A DNA stretch of 6,251 nucleotides from Gammaproteobacteria bacterium HGW-Gammaproteobacteria-14 (GCA_002840115.1 PGZG01000111.1:1-6251), one strand, 5' to 3'; positions 1-6,077 are shown, numbered from the stretch's first letter. The notes: generated by a model from the sequence alone, not told the origin. Numbers and translations are program-made.

Positions 1-586
1 AATAGGCGTTCTCACGAACACTGTGGTCGGTCTTGTCACGCACAGCGGTCAGCTCCGGAATACGCTCCTTGAGAGTCTTCTCAACGCCGCTTTTCAAGGT
101 CATATCCACCGCAGAGCAGCCCTGACAACCACCACCAAACTCAAGAATAGCGGCATTATCATCGGTCAGTTCCAGTAACTGAACATTGCCACCGTGGGCC
201 GCCAGACTAGGGTTAATCTCGGCATACAGTACATGGTTGATGCGTTCCTCAAGGGTCGCATCCGGGCCGATATCCGGCACTCTGGATTTCGGTGCCTTAA
301 AGGTTAACTGCCCGCCCATGCTGTCTTTCTTGTAATCAATCGACGCATCTTCAAGGTAACGAACGCTTTTGCCCTCGATCCAGGCATGAAAGCCCTCATA
401 GTCGAAACGCACATCACTCTCTTCCTCCTCTCCCGGAGGGCAATAGGCCATGCAGCACTCCGCATGAGGGGTGCCTGGACGCTCAACAAAGATACGTACA
501 CCAATGCCCGGGCTACCCTGCTTTTCGAGCAAATCCCGAAGGTATTCGCGGGCACTTTCAGTGATGGTAATGAGTGGCTCGGACAT
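1..586 (-). CDS. nfuA: Fe-S biogenesis carrier protein NfuA (3' end cut by window edge)
   Basis: NfuA is a cytoplasmic scaffold/carrier that holds a [4Fe-4S] cluster between two subunits and passes it to client enzymes, especially under oxidative stress or iron limitation. The 195 visible codons align along their length with remembered E. coli NfuA. Residues ~5-100 form the degenerate A-type domain (RPGTPHAEC and YCPPGEE, with C44, C45 and C49). Residues ~110-185 form the Nfu domain, with INPSLAAHGG and the cluster motif GGGCQGCS (C154 and C157). The visible end is ENAY plus one base; E. coli ends SYY, so probably only one residue and the stop are missing. The ATG at 586-584 is chosen because GGAAGG lies five bases upstream (597-592) and the N-terminus matches the family. 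The gene is divergent from the DUF2970 gene, and an IscR-like box overlaps its promoter. Identification is firm. Confidence 0.96.
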   Translation of the reverse strand, partial: MSEPLITITESAREYLRDLLEKQGSPGIGVRIFVERPGTPHAECCMAYCPPGEEEESDVRFDYEGFHAWIEGKSVRYLEDASIDYKKDSMGGQLTFKAPKSRVPDIGPDATLEERINHVLYAEINPSLAAHGGNVQLLELTDDNAAILEFGGGCQGCSAVDMTLKSGVEKTLKERIPELTAVRDKTDHSVRENAY

Positions 587-605
587 ACGGCCCTTCCGCT
601 GCTGG

Positions 606-630
606 ATTCCCGACTATTTTAGTCAAGTAT
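606..630 (-). promoter_or_regulatory. IscR type-1-like binding site upstream of nfuA
   Basis: The 25-base element on the minus strand consists of half-site ATACTTGACT, a central AAAAT, and half-site AGTCGGGAAT. The remembered E. coli type-1 IscR half-sites are ATASYYGACT and AGTCRRSTAT around an A/T-rich centre. The element fits at every position except one near the right end. Type-1 sites are bound by the [2Fe-2S] form of IscR, which represses Fe-S biogenesis genes when clusters are plentiful. E. coli nfuA belongs to this regulon. Here the site covers the nfuA -10 box and predicted transcription start. It also lies about 83 bases upstream of the divergent DUF2970 start, so an effect on that gene is possible. 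The sequence match is seen; binding is inferred. Confidence 0.75.
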
Positions 631-643
631 TCCCCGGAAGCAA
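616..643 (-). promoter_or_regulatory. Probable sigma70 promoter of nfuA
   Basis: Read on the minus strand, TTGCTT (643-638) resembles a -35 box and TAAAAT (621-616) a -10 box, each differing from consensus at one or two positions, with a 16-base spacer. Transcription would begin near 609, giving a leader of about 23 bases that contains the GGAAGG ribosome binding site. The -10 box and the predicted start lie inside the IscR-like palindrome, as expected for a repressed promoter. This is assigned by eye only. Confidence 0.6.
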
Positions 644-654
644 TGGCCGTATGG

Positions 655-683
655 TTTTCCTTTTCGTCAACCGGCCTTATCAT
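655..683 (+). promoter_or_regulatory. Weak candidate promoter for the DUF2970 gene
   Basis: TATCAT (678-683) matches the -10 consensus at five of six positions. TTTTCC (655-660) is a poor -35 at 17-base spacing. Transcription would start near 690, leaving a short leader with AGGA at 703-706. No better plus-strand candidate is visible between the IscR-like box and the start codon. Confidence 0.27.
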
Positions 684-712
684 GGCCCCCCAATTCGCCT
701 GCAGGACATCCC

Positions 713-928
713 ATGAGCCAGCCAACGCCGGATAAAAAACCCAATCTTTTTCAGGTGATCGCGAGTGTGCTGGCCAGCCTGCTGGGGGTGCAAAGCAGCA
801 AAAACCGGGAACGCGACTTCAAAAGCGGCGATGCCCGCGACTACATTGGTGTCTATATAGTGCTGGTGATCGCTCTGGTGGTCGGCATGATTATTCTGGT
901 GAACATGGTGCTACCAGCCACCAGTTAA
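713..928 (+). CDS. DUF2970 family small membrane protein
   Basis: This is a 71-residue protein of unknown function that matches my memory of the gammaproteobacterial DUF2970 family, which has an FxQVIxSVLAxLxGVQSxKNRERDF-type N-terminal segment followed by one membrane helix. Here residues 12-36 carry that segment (LFQVIASVLASLLGVQ, then SKNRERDF). Residues ~44-67 are a continuous hydrophobic stretch (IGVYIVLVIALVVGMI within it) consistent with a single transmembrane span. The N-terminal 40 residues, with KNRER, are probably cytoplasmic. The length is normal for the family and the protein looks intact. The ATG at 713 has AGGA at 703-706, six bases upstream. It is divergent from nfuA and 164 bases upstream of the sulfite reductase gene, in the same direction. 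Co-transcription with the latter is possible but a separate promoter is more likely. No enzymatic motif is visible. Confidence 0.85.
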   Translation: MSQPTPDKKPNLFQVIASVLASLLGVQSSKNRERDFKSGDARDYIGVYIVLVIALVVGMIILVNMVLPATS

Positions 929-1020
929 CCAAGGGCAGAGCCATTTGAAGCCCGGTGAGCCAGGATTAGGCTCTGGCATATCCATATAACGGGATCATCC
1001 TTTCGAGACCGGCACAATTT

Positions 1021-1029
1021 TGCTACATT
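1021..1029 (+). promoter_or_regulatory. Candidate extended -10 promoter of cysI
   Basis: TGCTACATT (1021-1029) reads as an extended -10 element, TGn followed by TACATT (four of six consensus matches). The matching -35 position (1001-1006, TTTCGA) is poor, as is common for extended -10 promoters. Transcription would begin around 1034-1037, leaving a leader of roughly 57 bases. It is the best candidate in the 164-base gap between the DUF2970 and cysI genes. I could not recognise a CysB site with confidence. Confidence 0.4.
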
Positions 1030-1033
1030 GCGG

Positions 1034-1055
1034 CGCCGTCCCATGTGCGACGGCG
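1034..1055 (+). other. GC-rich stem-loop in the cysI leader
   Basis: CGCCGTC (1034-1040) and GACGGCG (1049-1055) are perfect 7-base complements separated by the 8-base loop CCATGTGC. No T-run follows, so it is not an intrinsic terminator. If the candidate promoter just upstream is used, this hairpin would form the very 5' end of the cysI transcript, where such structures can protect mRNA from decay. The ATG in the loop (1045) is in frame with cysI and would add 16 residues, but it is sequestered and matches no family sequence, so I do not use it as the start. Confidence 0.4.
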
Positions 1056-1092
1056 GAAACCCCTACAAATTAGCAGGTTATCCAGAGAGTCC

Positions 1093-2754
1093 ATGTACGT
1101 ATATCAGGATTACGACCAGCGTTTGCTGGATGAGCGCGTCGCCCAATTTCGCGACCAAACGCAACGCTATCTGGCTGGCGAGCTGCGCGAAGAAGAGTTT
1201 CGCCCATTACGCTTGCAAAACGGCCTTTATGTTCAGCGCTATGCGCCGATGCTGCGTATCGCCGTCCCCTACGGCATGCTCTCCAGCCCGCAATTGCGCA
1301 TGCTGGCCCATGTCTGCCGCGAATGGGACAAGGGCTATTGTCATGTCAGCACGCGTCAAAATATTCAGTTCAACTGGCCTGCTGTAGAAGATGTGCCGGA
1401 TATTCTCGCCGCATTAGCCAGCGTGCAGATGCATGGCATTCAGACCAGTGGTAACTGCATCCGCAATACCACCACGGATGAGTTTGCCGGGGTTAATCCG
1501 AAGGAAATCGAAGACCCGCGCCCCTGGTGTGAGTTGATTCGTCAATGGTCTACGTTTAATCCGGAATTTGCCTATTTGCCGCGCAAATTCAAAATCGCGG
1601 TTAATGCCGTACCCGATGAAGATCCGGCATTGATCGGGGTTCATGATATTGGCGTGCAAATTGTCAAAAATACCGCTGGTGAGACCGGCTTCCAGGTATG
1701 GGTGGGCGGCGGTCTTGGCCGTACGCCGATGACCGGCGAGCTAATCGGTGAATATGTGCCCTGGCAAGACCTCCTCGCGTATCTGGAGGCGGTGCTGCGG
1801 GTCTACAACAAGTACGGCATTCGCGATAACAAATACAAGGCGCGCGTCAAAATTATTGTCAAAGCCATGGGTGCGGAGAAATTCCGCAGCCTGACGGAGC
1901 GGGAATTCGCTGACTTGCAAGGCGGCCCGATGACCCTGACAACGGCTGAAGTGGAACGCATGCGTGCCTGCTTCCCGACCCCAGCCTATGATGCCATTGC
2001 GGATATGCCTGCAGCACTGCAGGAGGCTCTTGCCAGCAATAAGGCATTCAGCCGCTGGTACCACACCAACACTCGTAGTCATAAACAGTCTGGCTATCGG
2101 GCGGTCACCCTGTCACTGAAGAAAACCGGGCGCGCGCCGGGGGACATCACGGACGAGGAGCTGGATACCGTCGCCGAATTGTCCGACCGTTACAGCTTTG
2201 GTGAAATCCGTAATACCCACCAACAAAACATGGTGCTCGGGGATGTTCGCCAGGATCAGCTATTTGAAGTCTGGCAGGCACTGGACGCCATGGGCTTGGC
2301 GACACCCAATTTCAAATTGCTGACCGATATTGTGGCGTGCCCTGGCGGCGATTTCTGCTCGCTGGCAAACGCCAAGTCAATTCCGATTGCCGAAGCCATT
2401 CAGCGTCGCTTTGATGACCTCGACTACCTGCATGATATCGGCGAACTGGACATCAATATTTCCGGTTGCATGAACGCCTGCGGTCATCACCATATTGGTC
2501 ACATCGGCATTCTTGGCGTGGACAAAAAAGGTCGTGAGTTTTATCAGGTTACTTTGGGTGGCCGTGGCGACAAGATATCCCGCATCGGCGACAAAATGGG
2601 CCCTTCGTTTGATACCGACGAGGTGGCTGATGTGATTGAAAAAGTGGTTAACCTGTACGTCGAGCAACGCCTTGACGGCGAGCTGTTTATTGATACCTAT
2701 GAACGTATTGGCATGCAGCCTTTCAAGGAGCGCGTCTATGACTCAGCTAATTAA
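1093..2754 (+). CDS. cysI: Sulfite reductase hemoprotein (siroheme/[4Fe-4S], nitrite/sulfite reductase family)
   Basis: This enzyme performs the six-electron reduction of sulfite to sulfide in cytoplasmic sulfate assimilation. The 553 residues read throughout like Pseudomonas-type CysI. There are two ferredoxin-like half-domains (~40-105 and ~335-405) and two siroheme/cluster domains. Probable anion-binding basic residues are R88 (STRQN), R124 (NCIRN), and K165 and K167 (PRKFKIAV). The [4Fe-4S]-siroheme ligands are C416 and C422 (CPGGDFC) and C459 and C463 (CMNAC). All key residues are present. The start at 1093 (MYVYQDYDQR) matches the family N-terminus; the in-frame ATG at 1045 would add 16 unrelated residues. 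The ribosome binding site is modest (AGAGAG just upstream). No NADPH flavoprotein CysJ gene is visible, and this subgroup is generally found without one, so the electron donor is unknown. The DUF934 gene overlaps its end. Nitrite as substrate cannot be fully excluded, but context favours sulfite. Confidence 0.93.
   Translation: MYVYQDYDQRLLDERVAQFRDQTQRYLAGELREEEFRPLRLQNGLYVQRYAPMLRIAVPYGMLSSPQLRMLAHVCREWDKGYCHVSTRQNIQFNWPAVEDVPDILAALASVQMHGIQTSGNCIRNTTTDEFAGVNPKEIEDPRPWCELIRQWSTFNPEFAYLPRKFKIAVNAVPDEDPALIGVHDIGVQIVKNTAGETGFQVWVGGGLGRTPMTGELIGEYVPWQDLLAYLEAVLRVYNKYGIRDNKYKARVKIIVKAMGAEKFRSLTEREFADLQGGPMTLTTAEVERMRACFPTPAYDAIADMPAALQEALASNKAFSRWYHTNTRSHKQSGYRAVTLSLKKTGRAPGDITDEELDTVAELSDRYSFGEIRNTHQQNMVLGDVRQDQLFEVWQALDAMGLATPNFKLLTDIVACPGGDFCSLANAKSIPIAEAIQRRFDDLDYLHDIGELDINISGCMNACGHHHIGHIGILGVDKKGREFYQVTLGGRGDKISRIGDKMGPSFDTDEVADVIEKVVNLYVEQRLDGELFIDTYERIGMQPFKERVYDSAN
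2725..2730 (+). promoter_or_regulatory. Strong ribosome binding site fixing the DUF934 start
   Basis: AAGGAG lies inside the last codons of cysI, seven bases before the ATG at 2738. It decides the DUF934 start in favour of 2738 over the upstream in-frame ATG at 2636. It also makes the two genes a translationally linked pair. Confidence 0.8.
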
Positions 2755-3223
2755 GGATGGCGCATTAGCCGAAAATGACTGGACTCGTGTGGGGGCGGAA
2801 GACAGCATCCCGGCCAGCGGAAATATCATTGTTTCTCTGGCAGCCTGGCAAGAACAGAAAGTGTCCCTGAGAAACCATGATGGTCAGGTGGCTGTCTGTC
2901 TGGAGCCCGGCGAAGAACCCGAGCAAATTGCCGACGACCTTGCCGACCTGCCGATGATCGCCATTCACTTCCCGGCATTTGCCGATGGCCGAGGCTACTC
3001 CTATGCCCGCGAACTGCGCACGCGCTATAACTATAAAGGCGAAATCCGTGCTATCGGTGACGTGCTTCAAGATCAGCTGTTCTACCTTTGGCGCTGCGGC
3101 TTCAATGCTTTTGATATTCGCGCAGACCGTGATGCAACAGCCGCATTAAAAGGGCTAACAGACTTTACTGTGACCTATCAGGGTGATGCTCGCGATCCCC
3201 GCCCTGTTTATCAAAGAACATAG
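2738..3223 (+). CDS. DUF934 family protein, sulfite-reductase-linked
   Basis: This 161-residue soluble protein of unknown biochemical function belongs to the DUF934 family (COG3749 as I recall), which is regularly found next to CysJ-independent sulfite reductase genes. The family core is plain at residues ~78-128: HFPAFADGRGYSYARELR, GEIRAIGDVLQDQLF, then RCGFNAFDIR with C120. The N-terminal ~70 residues are more variable and acidic. No signal peptide, membrane segment or multi-cysteine cluster motif is visible; the cysteines seen are C54 and C120, so it is unlikely to bind an Fe-S cluster alone. The start at 2738 overlaps cysI by 17 bases and has an ideal AAGGAG. An upstream ATG at 2636 would add 34 residues that are only cysI read in another frame. 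The tight coupling suggests an assembly, electron-transfer or substrate-channelling partner of the reductase. Family assignment is sure; the role is inference. Confidence 0.92.
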   Translation: MTQLIKDGALAENDWTRVGAEDSIPASGNIIVSLAAWQEQKVSLRNHDGQVAVCLEPGEEPEQIADDLADLPMIAIHFPAFADGRGYSYARELRTRYNYKGEIRAIGDVLQDQLFYLWRCGFNAFDIRADRDATAALKGLTDFTVTYQGDARDPRPVYQRT

Positions 3224-3233
3224 CCTCTGCAAA

Positions 3234-3257
3234 ACCGGGAGCCACAAAGCTCCCGGT
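3234..3257 (-). terminator. Intrinsic terminator of the Rieske gene
   Basis: ACCGGGAGC (3234-3242) and GCTCCCGGT (3249-3257) form a perfect 9-bp stem with a 6-base loop. On the minus strand the stem is followed by TTTTGC, a short T-run, so it can end the Rieske transcript. On the plus strand the following bases are CTAAAACTCC, with no T-run, so it should be a poor terminator for cysI-DUF934. The stem begins at the base directly after the Rieske stop codon (3260-3258), which is unusually close. Confidence 0.75.
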
Positions 3258-3560
3258 CTAAAACTCCACACCGATCACGCTCCCCTGATAAGCAACTGAC
3301 CAGATGCGCAAGCTGCAGGATGACGCCTGAAAGCAGTCTCCTCGCTCTATGTGAAATGCGAAGCCATGGCGTGGGCATATAAGACGTTCACCACGCAGAG
3401 TTCCGCGATCTAGAGGGAAGCCTTGGTGGGGGCAGCGATTATCTAACAGATAGACACGCCCCTCCTGTTGCAGCAACAGAATTTCCTCCCGGCCAATGCG
3501 GAACACACCTCGGTAGCCGTCGTATAATTGATCCAGCCTTATCAGCCCATGAAATGCCAT
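3258..3560 (-). CDS. Stand-alone Rieske [2Fe-2S] ferredoxin-like protein
   Basis: This is a 100-residue single-domain Rieske protein, probably a soluble cytoplasmic electron carrier; no signal peptide or membrane anchor is seen. The two cluster boxes are complete: CPH (C43, H45) and CPRH (C62, H65), separated by 16 residues, as in Rieske ferredoxins. The conserved surroundings DNRCPHQGFPLDRG and ICPRHGFAFH are typical. A NirD-type nitrite reductase subunit is unlikely because NirD usually lacks these ligands. Two extra cysteines (C76, C82) lie in the C-terminal part. The ATG at 3560 has GGGGA about ten bases upstream (3575-3571). The gene lies downstream of ppsA on the same strand but a strong terminator separates them, so it should have its own promoter in 3561-3640, which I could not identify. 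It converges on cysI-DUF934. Partner and function are unknown. Confidence 0.88.
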   Translation of the reverse strand: MAFHGLIRLDQLYDGYRGVFRIGREEILLLQQEGRVYLLDNRCPHQGFPLDRGTLRGERLICPRHGFAFHIERGDCFQASSCSLRIWSVAYQGSVIGVEF

Positions 3561-3640
3561 TGGCAGCCACTCCCCGTGTTTGGGAAAGCTTTATTGGAAA
3601 AGCTGTTCTCGATACTCTGTTTCCTGAAAAACAGTAGCCG

Positions 3641-3676
3641 ATATAAAAACGCTCACCGAGGTGAGCGTTTTTATAT
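3641..3676. terminator. Bidirectional intrinsic terminator (17-bp perfect stem)
   Basis: Bases 3641-3657 and 3660-3676 are perfect complements around a 2-base centre (GA). The core is GCTCACC/GGTGAGC, flanked by AAAAAC on one side and GTTTTT on the other. Each strand therefore shows a GC stem followed by at least five T. It lies six bases after the ppsA stop codon (3685-3683) and is the obvious ppsA terminator. It would equally stop plus-strand transcripts arriving from cysI-DUF934. Confidence 0.93.
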
Positions 3677-3682
3677 GCCTGA

Positions 3683-6055
3683 TTACTCGCCGTGGTTTTC
3701 GGCCAGAAAGAACCAGGTATCGAGCACCGAATCCGGGTTCAGGGACACAGAGCTGATGCCCTGCTCCATCAACCAACGAGCGAGATCCGGGTGATCGCTG
3801 GGGCCCTGACCACAGATACCAATGTACTTCCCTGCTTTATTACAAGACTCAATCGCCATGCTCAGCAGTTTCTTGACTGCCGGATCACGCTCATCGAACA
3901 GGTGACTGACAATACCGGAGTCTCTATCGAGGCCCAGAGTAAGCTGGGTCAGGTCATTGGAACCGATCGAGAAGCCATCGAAATGCTGAATAAAGTCGTC
4001 CGCCAATAGTGCATTGGTGGGCAATTCGCACATCATAATCACGCGCAAACCTTCCTCTCCACGACGCAACCCGTTCGCTGCCAACAGTTCAATCACCTGC
4101 TCTGCCTCGCCGACAGTGCGTACAAACGGCACCATAACCTCGACATTGGTAAAGCCCATGACGTCACGCACTTTCTTCAGCGCCCGACACTCAAGCTCAA
4201 AGCAGTCACGGAAGTTCTCACTAATATAGCGAGAGGCGCCACGGAACCCCAGCATGGGGTTTTCTTCATGGGGCTCGTAAAGCTTGCCGCCAATCAGGTT
4301 GGCATACTCGTTGGATTTGAAATCCGACAACCGCACAATCACTTTTTCCGGGAAGAACGCCGCCGCCAACGTGCTAATGCCCTCTACCAGTTTCTCGACA
4401 TAAAACTCCACCGGCCCTTCATAACCACCAATACGCTTGTCGATGGTTTGTTGAATATCCTGAGGAATGCTGTCGTAATTCAGTAGCGCCTTTGGGTGCA
4501 CGCCGATCATACGGTTAATAATAAACTCCAACCGCGCCAGCCCTACCCCCTGGTTCGGCAGAGATGCAAAATCAAACGCGCGATCCGGATTGCCCACATT
4601 CATCATTACCTTGAAGGGCAGTTTCGGCATGGACTCCACGGAGTTACGCTGGATATCAAAATCCAGACGCCCTTCATAAATTTTGCCAGTGTCACCTTCT
4701 GCACAGGATACCGTGACCAACTGGCCGTCACTAAGTAACTCCGTGGCATCACCACAGCCGACAATCGCGGGCACACCCAGTTCACGGGCAATAATCGCCG
4801 CATGACAGGTACGACCACCACGATTGGTAACAATAGCAGCAGCACGCTTCATTACCGGTTCCCAATCCGGGTCCGTCATGTCCGTGACCAGCACATCGCC
4901 GGGCTGCACTTTTTCCATTTCCCGAATGCTGGAGACAATGCGCACAGCCCCGGCGCCAATACGTTGGCCAATAGAGCGACCCTCCACCAGCACCTTGCCA
5001 CTTTGTTTCAGAAGGTACCGCTCCATCACAGAAACATCGGAGCGGCTCTTAACAGTTTCCGGACGCGCCTGAACGATATACAGCTTGCCGTCGTCACCAT
5101 CCAGAGCCCATTCGATATCCATCGGTGCCTGATAATGCTTTTCAATTTCGATGGCCTGACGGGCCAGCTCTTCCACCTGAAGATCGGTCAAACAAAAACG
5201 TTGGCGCTGATCCGCGTCCACCGCCACCGTTTGTACCGAACGACCGGCCGTGCCGTCTTCGCCATAGACCATTTTCTGTAACTTGCTCCCCAAAGTGCGG
5301 CGTAGTACGGCCGGCCGTTTGTTGATCAAGGTGTTCTTATGTACGTAAAACTCATCCGGATTTACCGCACCCTGCACAACCATTTCACCCAGACCATAGG
5401 AAGCCGTCAGGAATACCACATCACGGAAACCGGATTCGGTATCCAAAGTAAACATAACGCCGGCAGCGCCGGTCTCCGAACGCACCATGCGCTGAATGCC
5501 CGCAGACAGGGCAACGTTGGCGTGATCAAACCCCTGATGCACTCGGTAGCTAATGGCTCGGTCATTAAACAGAGAGGCGAAAACCTCTTTGACGGCATGC
5601 AGCACATTGTCGATGCCACGAATATTGAGAAAAGTTTCCTGCTGCCCGGCAAAAGAAGCATCTGGCAGATCTTCTGCGGTAGCGGAGGAGCGTACTGCAA
5701 CGGCCAACTCTGCATTGCCATTGCCAATTTTTTCATAGCCCTGGCGAATCGATTGCTCGAGATCTGGCTGGAACGGTGCATCGACAACCCACCGGCGAAT
5801 TTCCGCGCCGGTTTTTGCCAGAGCCACTACATCTTCCACATCCAGCGCCGTTAACGCGTCATTGATTTTTTTGGTCAAGCCATTGCTATCAAGGAAATCC
5901 CGGAAAGCTTCTGCGGTAGTGGCAAAGCCACCCGGTACGGAGACGCCAGCGGCGGCAAGGTTGCTGATCATTTCACCCAGCGAAGCGTTCTTGCCGCCCA
6001 CCGTCTCAACGTCGTCCTTACCGAGGTTTTCAAACCAGACTACGTACTCTGCCAA
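3683..6055 (-). CDS. ppsA: Phosphoenolpyruvate synthase (pyruvate, water dikinase)
   Basis: PpsA converts pyruvate, ATP and water to phosphoenolpyruvate, AMP and phosphate, the first step of gluconeogenesis from pyruvate. The 790 residues match E. coli PpsA (792) from end to end. The ATP-grasp domain covers ~15-340 (GGKNASLGEM, AVRSSATAEDLPDASFAGQQ, PMDIEWA). The swivelling phosphohistidine domain covers ~360-460, with H418 in GGRTCHAAI and T416, which corresponds to the threonine phosphorylated by the regulator PpsR. The PEP/pyruvate barrel covers ~480-785 (EENPMLGFRG, GSNDLTQL, and C748 in GICGQGPSD). The start is TTG at 6055-6053: it has AAAGGGAG seven bases upstream, and MAEYVV matches the Pseudomonas-type N-terminus. 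A GTG at 6118 would add 21 residues (QIPFRQSPALPAG...) unknown in the family and has no good ribosome site. ppsR, often divergent from ppsA, is not visible in this window. All catalytic residues are intact. Confidence 0.97.
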   Translation of the reverse strand: MAEYVVWFENLGKDDVETVGGKNASLGEMISNLAAAGVSVPGGFATTAEAFRDFLDSNGLTKKINDALTALDVEDVVALAKTGAEIRRWVVDAPFQPDLEQSIRQGYEKIGNGNAELAVAVRSSATAEDLPDASFAGQQETFLNIRGIDNVLHAVKEVFASLFNDRAISYRVHQGFDHANVALSAGIQRMVRSETGAAGVMFTLDTESGFRDVVFLTASYGLGEMVVQGAVNPDEFYVHKNTLINKRPAVLRRTLGSKLQKMVYGEDGTAGRSVQTVAVDADQRQRFCLTDLQVEELARQAIEIEKHYQAPMDIEWALDGDDGKLYIVQARPETVKSRSDVSVMERYLLKQSGKVLVEGRSIGQRIGAGAVRIVSSIREMEKVQPGDVLVTDMTDPDWEPVMKRAAAIVTNRGGRTCHAAIIARELGVPAIVGCGDATELLSDGQLVTVSCAEGDTGKIYEGRLDFDIQRNSVESMPKLPFKVMMNVGNPDRAFDFASLPNQGVGLARLEFIINRMIGVHPKALLNYDSIPQDIQQTIDKRIGGYEGPVEFYVEKLVEGISTLAAAFFPEKVIVRLSDFKSNEYANLIGGKLYEPHEENPMLGFRGASRYISENFRDCFELECRALKKVRDVMGFTNVEVMVPFVRTVGEAEQVIELLAANGLRRGEEGLRVIMMCELPTNALLADDFIQHFDGFSIGSNDLTQLTLGLDRDSGIVSHLFDERDPAVKKLLSMAIESCNKAGKYIGICGQGPSDHPDLARWLMEQGISSVSLNPDSVLDTWFFLAENHGE

Positions 6056-6062
6056 GGTCGTG

Positions 6063-6070
6063 CTCCCTTT
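6063..6070 (-). promoter_or_regulatory. Ribosome binding site fixing a TTG start for ppsA
   Basis: AAAGGGAG (6070-6063, minus strand) sits seven bases before TTG at 6055. This is the only well-placed Shine-Dalgarno sequence in the region. It supports the rare TTG start over the longer GTG reading at 6118. Confidence 0.75.
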
Positions 6071-6077
6071 ACTGTGC

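Noticed and set aside
936..975. CAGAGCC / GGCTCTG inverted repeat after the DUF2970 gene as a terminator
   Set aside because: The arms are only 7 bases, the loop is 26 bases and no T-run follows on either strand.
1045..1092. Longer cysI start at ATG 1045
   Set aside because: It adds 16 residues unlike the family, lies in a hairpin loop and lacks a ribosome site; MYVYQDYDQR at 1093 matches the known N-terminus.
2008..2023. CCTGCAG-CA-CTGCAGG palindrome inside cysI
   Set aside because: It encodes ordinary Pro-Ala-Ala-Leu-Gln codons within the reductase, with nothing to suggest a function at the DNA level.
2636..2737. Upstream ATG extension of the DUF934 gene
   Set aside because: The added residues are cysI sequence read in another frame; AAGGAG at 2725-2730 points to the ATG at 2738.
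3617..3634. CTGTTT / AAACAG hairpin upstream of the Rieske gene
   Set aside because: It is a short A/T-rich stem with no T-run and no clear promoter relation, so it is likely chance.
4802..5281. Long open frame opposite ppsA (159 codons), with others on both strands opposite real genes
   Set aside because: They are antisense or out-of-frame shadows of ppsA, cysI and nfuA with no recognisable family and no plausible ribosome sites.
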